DNA from: Bacteroidales bacterium
GTDB taxonomy: Bacteria > Bacteroidota > Bacteroidia > Bacteroidales > UBA4181
DNA: 15,899 nt
Direction of reading: 5' to 3'
Assembly: GCA_031287245.1 (NCBI GenBank)
Contig: JAITTD010000079.1
Coordinates: 1-15,899, forward strand
Shown: piece by piece, positions 14,531 to 15,899 of the stretch
Numbering within the stretch: position 1 is the stretch's first letter
Layout: each line of letters begins with the position of its first letter
The notes under the pieces: generated by a model
Databases searched by the model: none
The model's input: only the letters and a program-made list of their open reading frames with translations
What the model was told of the DNA's origin: nothing
Made by a program: the position numbers and the translations under genes

Positions 14531-15899
14531 ATGGCAGAAACTTATCAAATACTACCATTTCGCTTTGAGCGATTCAACGATTCCGAATATTTTCTCACAA
14601 ACGATGTGGGCGAATTTGAATTTTTGAGCAAAAACGATTTTGAAAATTTTGTGTCGCAAAGTTTGGATAAAACAAGTGATACCTTTTTGAATCTGAAATC
14701 AAAGCAATTGCTGACTGACACAAATTTAGATGCGGTTGTGAATATGCTTGCAACAAAATTCCGTACAAAGAAAAGTATTTTGAACGACTTTACAAGTTTA
14801 CACATGGTTGTGCCGTCGTTGCGTTGCAATTCCGATTGTATCTATTGTCAAGTATCAAAGAAAGATTTATCGGACAAAGGTTTTGATATGTCGAAAGAAA
14901 CTGCGAAAAAAGTTGTGAAAACGATTTTTGAAAGTCCTTCGCATGTGCTAAAGATTGAATTTCAAGGGGGCGAGCCATTGACAAATTTTGGAATGGTGCA
15001 ATACATTATGGAAGAGGCTGAGTGGCAAAATCTTTTCAAGAAAAAACATTTGGAATTTGTGATTTGCACCAATTTGAGTTTGATTACGCCAGAAATTCTC
15101 AAATATCTACAAAAACATAAGTGTTACATTTCTACTTCGTTAGACGGTTATAGAGATTTACATAATATCAACCGTCCATTGCAGGAAACAAAACAAACAC
15201 ACGAATGTTTTGAGGAAAAATTAAAACAAACAAGAGAGTATCTGGGCGAAGACAGCGTTTCGGCTCTTATGACTACAACTTGTTATAGTTTAGGACATTT
15301 CAAAGAAATTGTGGATGAATATGTTCGTTTGGGTTTCAATTCTATTTTTCTGCGCTCACTTAATCCTTATGGTTTTGCTAAACGCGATAAACACAAAATT
15401 GCCTATCCAATTTCCGATTTTATTGAAAATTACAAAGAGGCTTTGGATTATATTATTGAGTTGAATTTGCAAGGTATTTTCATTGTTGAAGGATTTGCAG
15501 AATTACTTTTGACGAGAATTTTAACGCCGTTTGCTACTGGTTTTGTTGATTTACAATCGCCCGCAGGCGTTGGAATTAGCGGTGTAATTTACGATTACAA
15601 CGGTAATGTTTATGTATCCGATGAAGCGCGAATGATGGCAGTTACCAATAATCATTATTTCAAAATGGGAAATGTAAATGTAAATTCGTATCAGGAAATG
15701 TTTAACGGCGATTTTCTGCATAATGTAATTGCAAATTCCTGTACCGAATGTTTGCCTATTTGTGCCGAATGTGCTTATCAACCATTTTGCGGAGCCGACC
15801 CTGTCCGTAATTTTTCCGAGCAGGGCGATATTGCTGGACACCGCCCGACAAGTGATTCATGTAAGAAAAACAAAGCGATTATCAAGTATTTGCTTGAAC
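14531..15899 (+). CDS. hxsB: His-Xaa-Ser system radical SAM maturase HxsB, C-terminal end beyond window
   Basis: HxsB is one of two paired radical SAM enzymes predicted to modify the His-Xaa-Ser repeat protein HxsA; the chemistry is not established from sequence. The frame is open for 456 codons to the right edge. The N-terminus YQILPFRFERF is the family opening. The [4Fe-4S]/SAM motif is C99-x3-C103-x2-C106, in LRCNSDCIYCQ. The SAM-binding GGEP is at 146-149. A C-terminal SPASM-like cysteine cluster (C404, C407, C411, C414, C420, C444) should hold auxiliary clusters. The segments LNPYGFAKRDKHKI and GISGVIYDYNGNVYVSDEARMM are typical of HxsB. The family is about this length, so only a few residues should be missing. 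hxsC and hxsA are expected downstream. Confidence 0.9.
   Translation, partial: MAETYQILPFRFERFNDSEYFLTNDVGEFEFLSKNDFENFVSQSLDKTSDTFLNLKSKQLLTDTNLDAVVNMLATKFRTKKSILNDFTSLHMVVPSLRCNSDCIYCQVSKKDLSDKGFDMSKETAKKVVKTIFESPSHVLKIEFQGGEPLTNFGMVQYIMEEAEWQNLFKKKHLEFVICTNLSLITPEILKYLQKHKCYISTSLDGYRDLHNINRPLQETKQTHECFEEKLKQTREYLGEDSVSALMTTTCYSLGHFKEIVDEYVRLGFNSIFLRSLNPYGFAKRDKHKIAYPISDFIENYKEALDYIIELNLQGIFIVEGFAELLLTRILTPFATGFVDLQSPAGVGISGVIYDYNGNVYVSDEARMMAVTNNHYFKMGNVNVNSYQEMFNGDFLHNVIANSCTECLPICAECAYQPFCGADPVRNFSEQGDIAGHRPTSDSCKKNKAIIKYLLE

Overview
The window looks like Bacteroidota, probably Bacteroidales. Several genes are preceded by the Bacteroidota-type -7 box (TAnnTTTG). Bactofilin, LptF/LptG, the carboxypeptidase-regulatory-like outer-membrane beta-barrel, IF-1 and DnaK all read as Bacteroidota family members. 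The standard bacterial code applies: TGA is the stop of rplO, and GTG starts infA. Nothing in the sequence allows a species call.

Region 1 (1-5980) is envelope and housekeeping. It holds a partial LptF/LptG-family LPS-export permease (minus strand, running off the left edge), a divergent bactofilin with its own terminator, and a minus-strand group: a DjlA-like TerB/J-domain protein and a GNAT acetyltransferase in tight tandem, then a TonB-receptor-like outer-membrane beta-barrel protein. Region 2 (6000-11068) is a ribosomal-protein operon: rpsH-rplF-rplR-rpsE-rpmD-rplO-secY-map-infA. It is an isolated block. rpsH is the first gene and has its own promoter, with no rplE or rpsN upstream. No rpmJ, rpsM, rpsK, rpsD, rpoA or rplQ follows infA. 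Region 3 (11069-13640) has a small cold-shock protein and dnaK. The intergenic space before dnaK is rich in repeats and carries a sigma-54-like -24/-12 element. dnaK ends in a strong intrinsic terminator.

Region 4 (13640-15899) has a different character: it is AT-richer and accessory. Just after the dnaK terminator come clustered inverted repeats and the decayed C-terminal end of a tyrosine recombinase. A Bacteroidota -7 box and a leader of about 270 nt follow. The leader contains a strikingly regular rod-like RNA structure (about 44 base pairs in 119 nt, capped by a C(UUCG)G tetraloop). The leader runs into hxsD and hxsB, the start of a His-Xaa-Ser (Hxs) peptide-modification system. HxsB is a radical SAM enzyme with CxxxCxxC and a C-terminal cysteine cluster; it runs off the right edge. 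The partner radical SAM enzyme HxsC and the HxsA substrate are not in the window and would be expected downstream.

The most interesting points are the structured RNA leader on the Hxs operon, the arrival of that cassette next to a broken integrase, the split ribosomal operon, and the possible sigma-54 control of dnaK.
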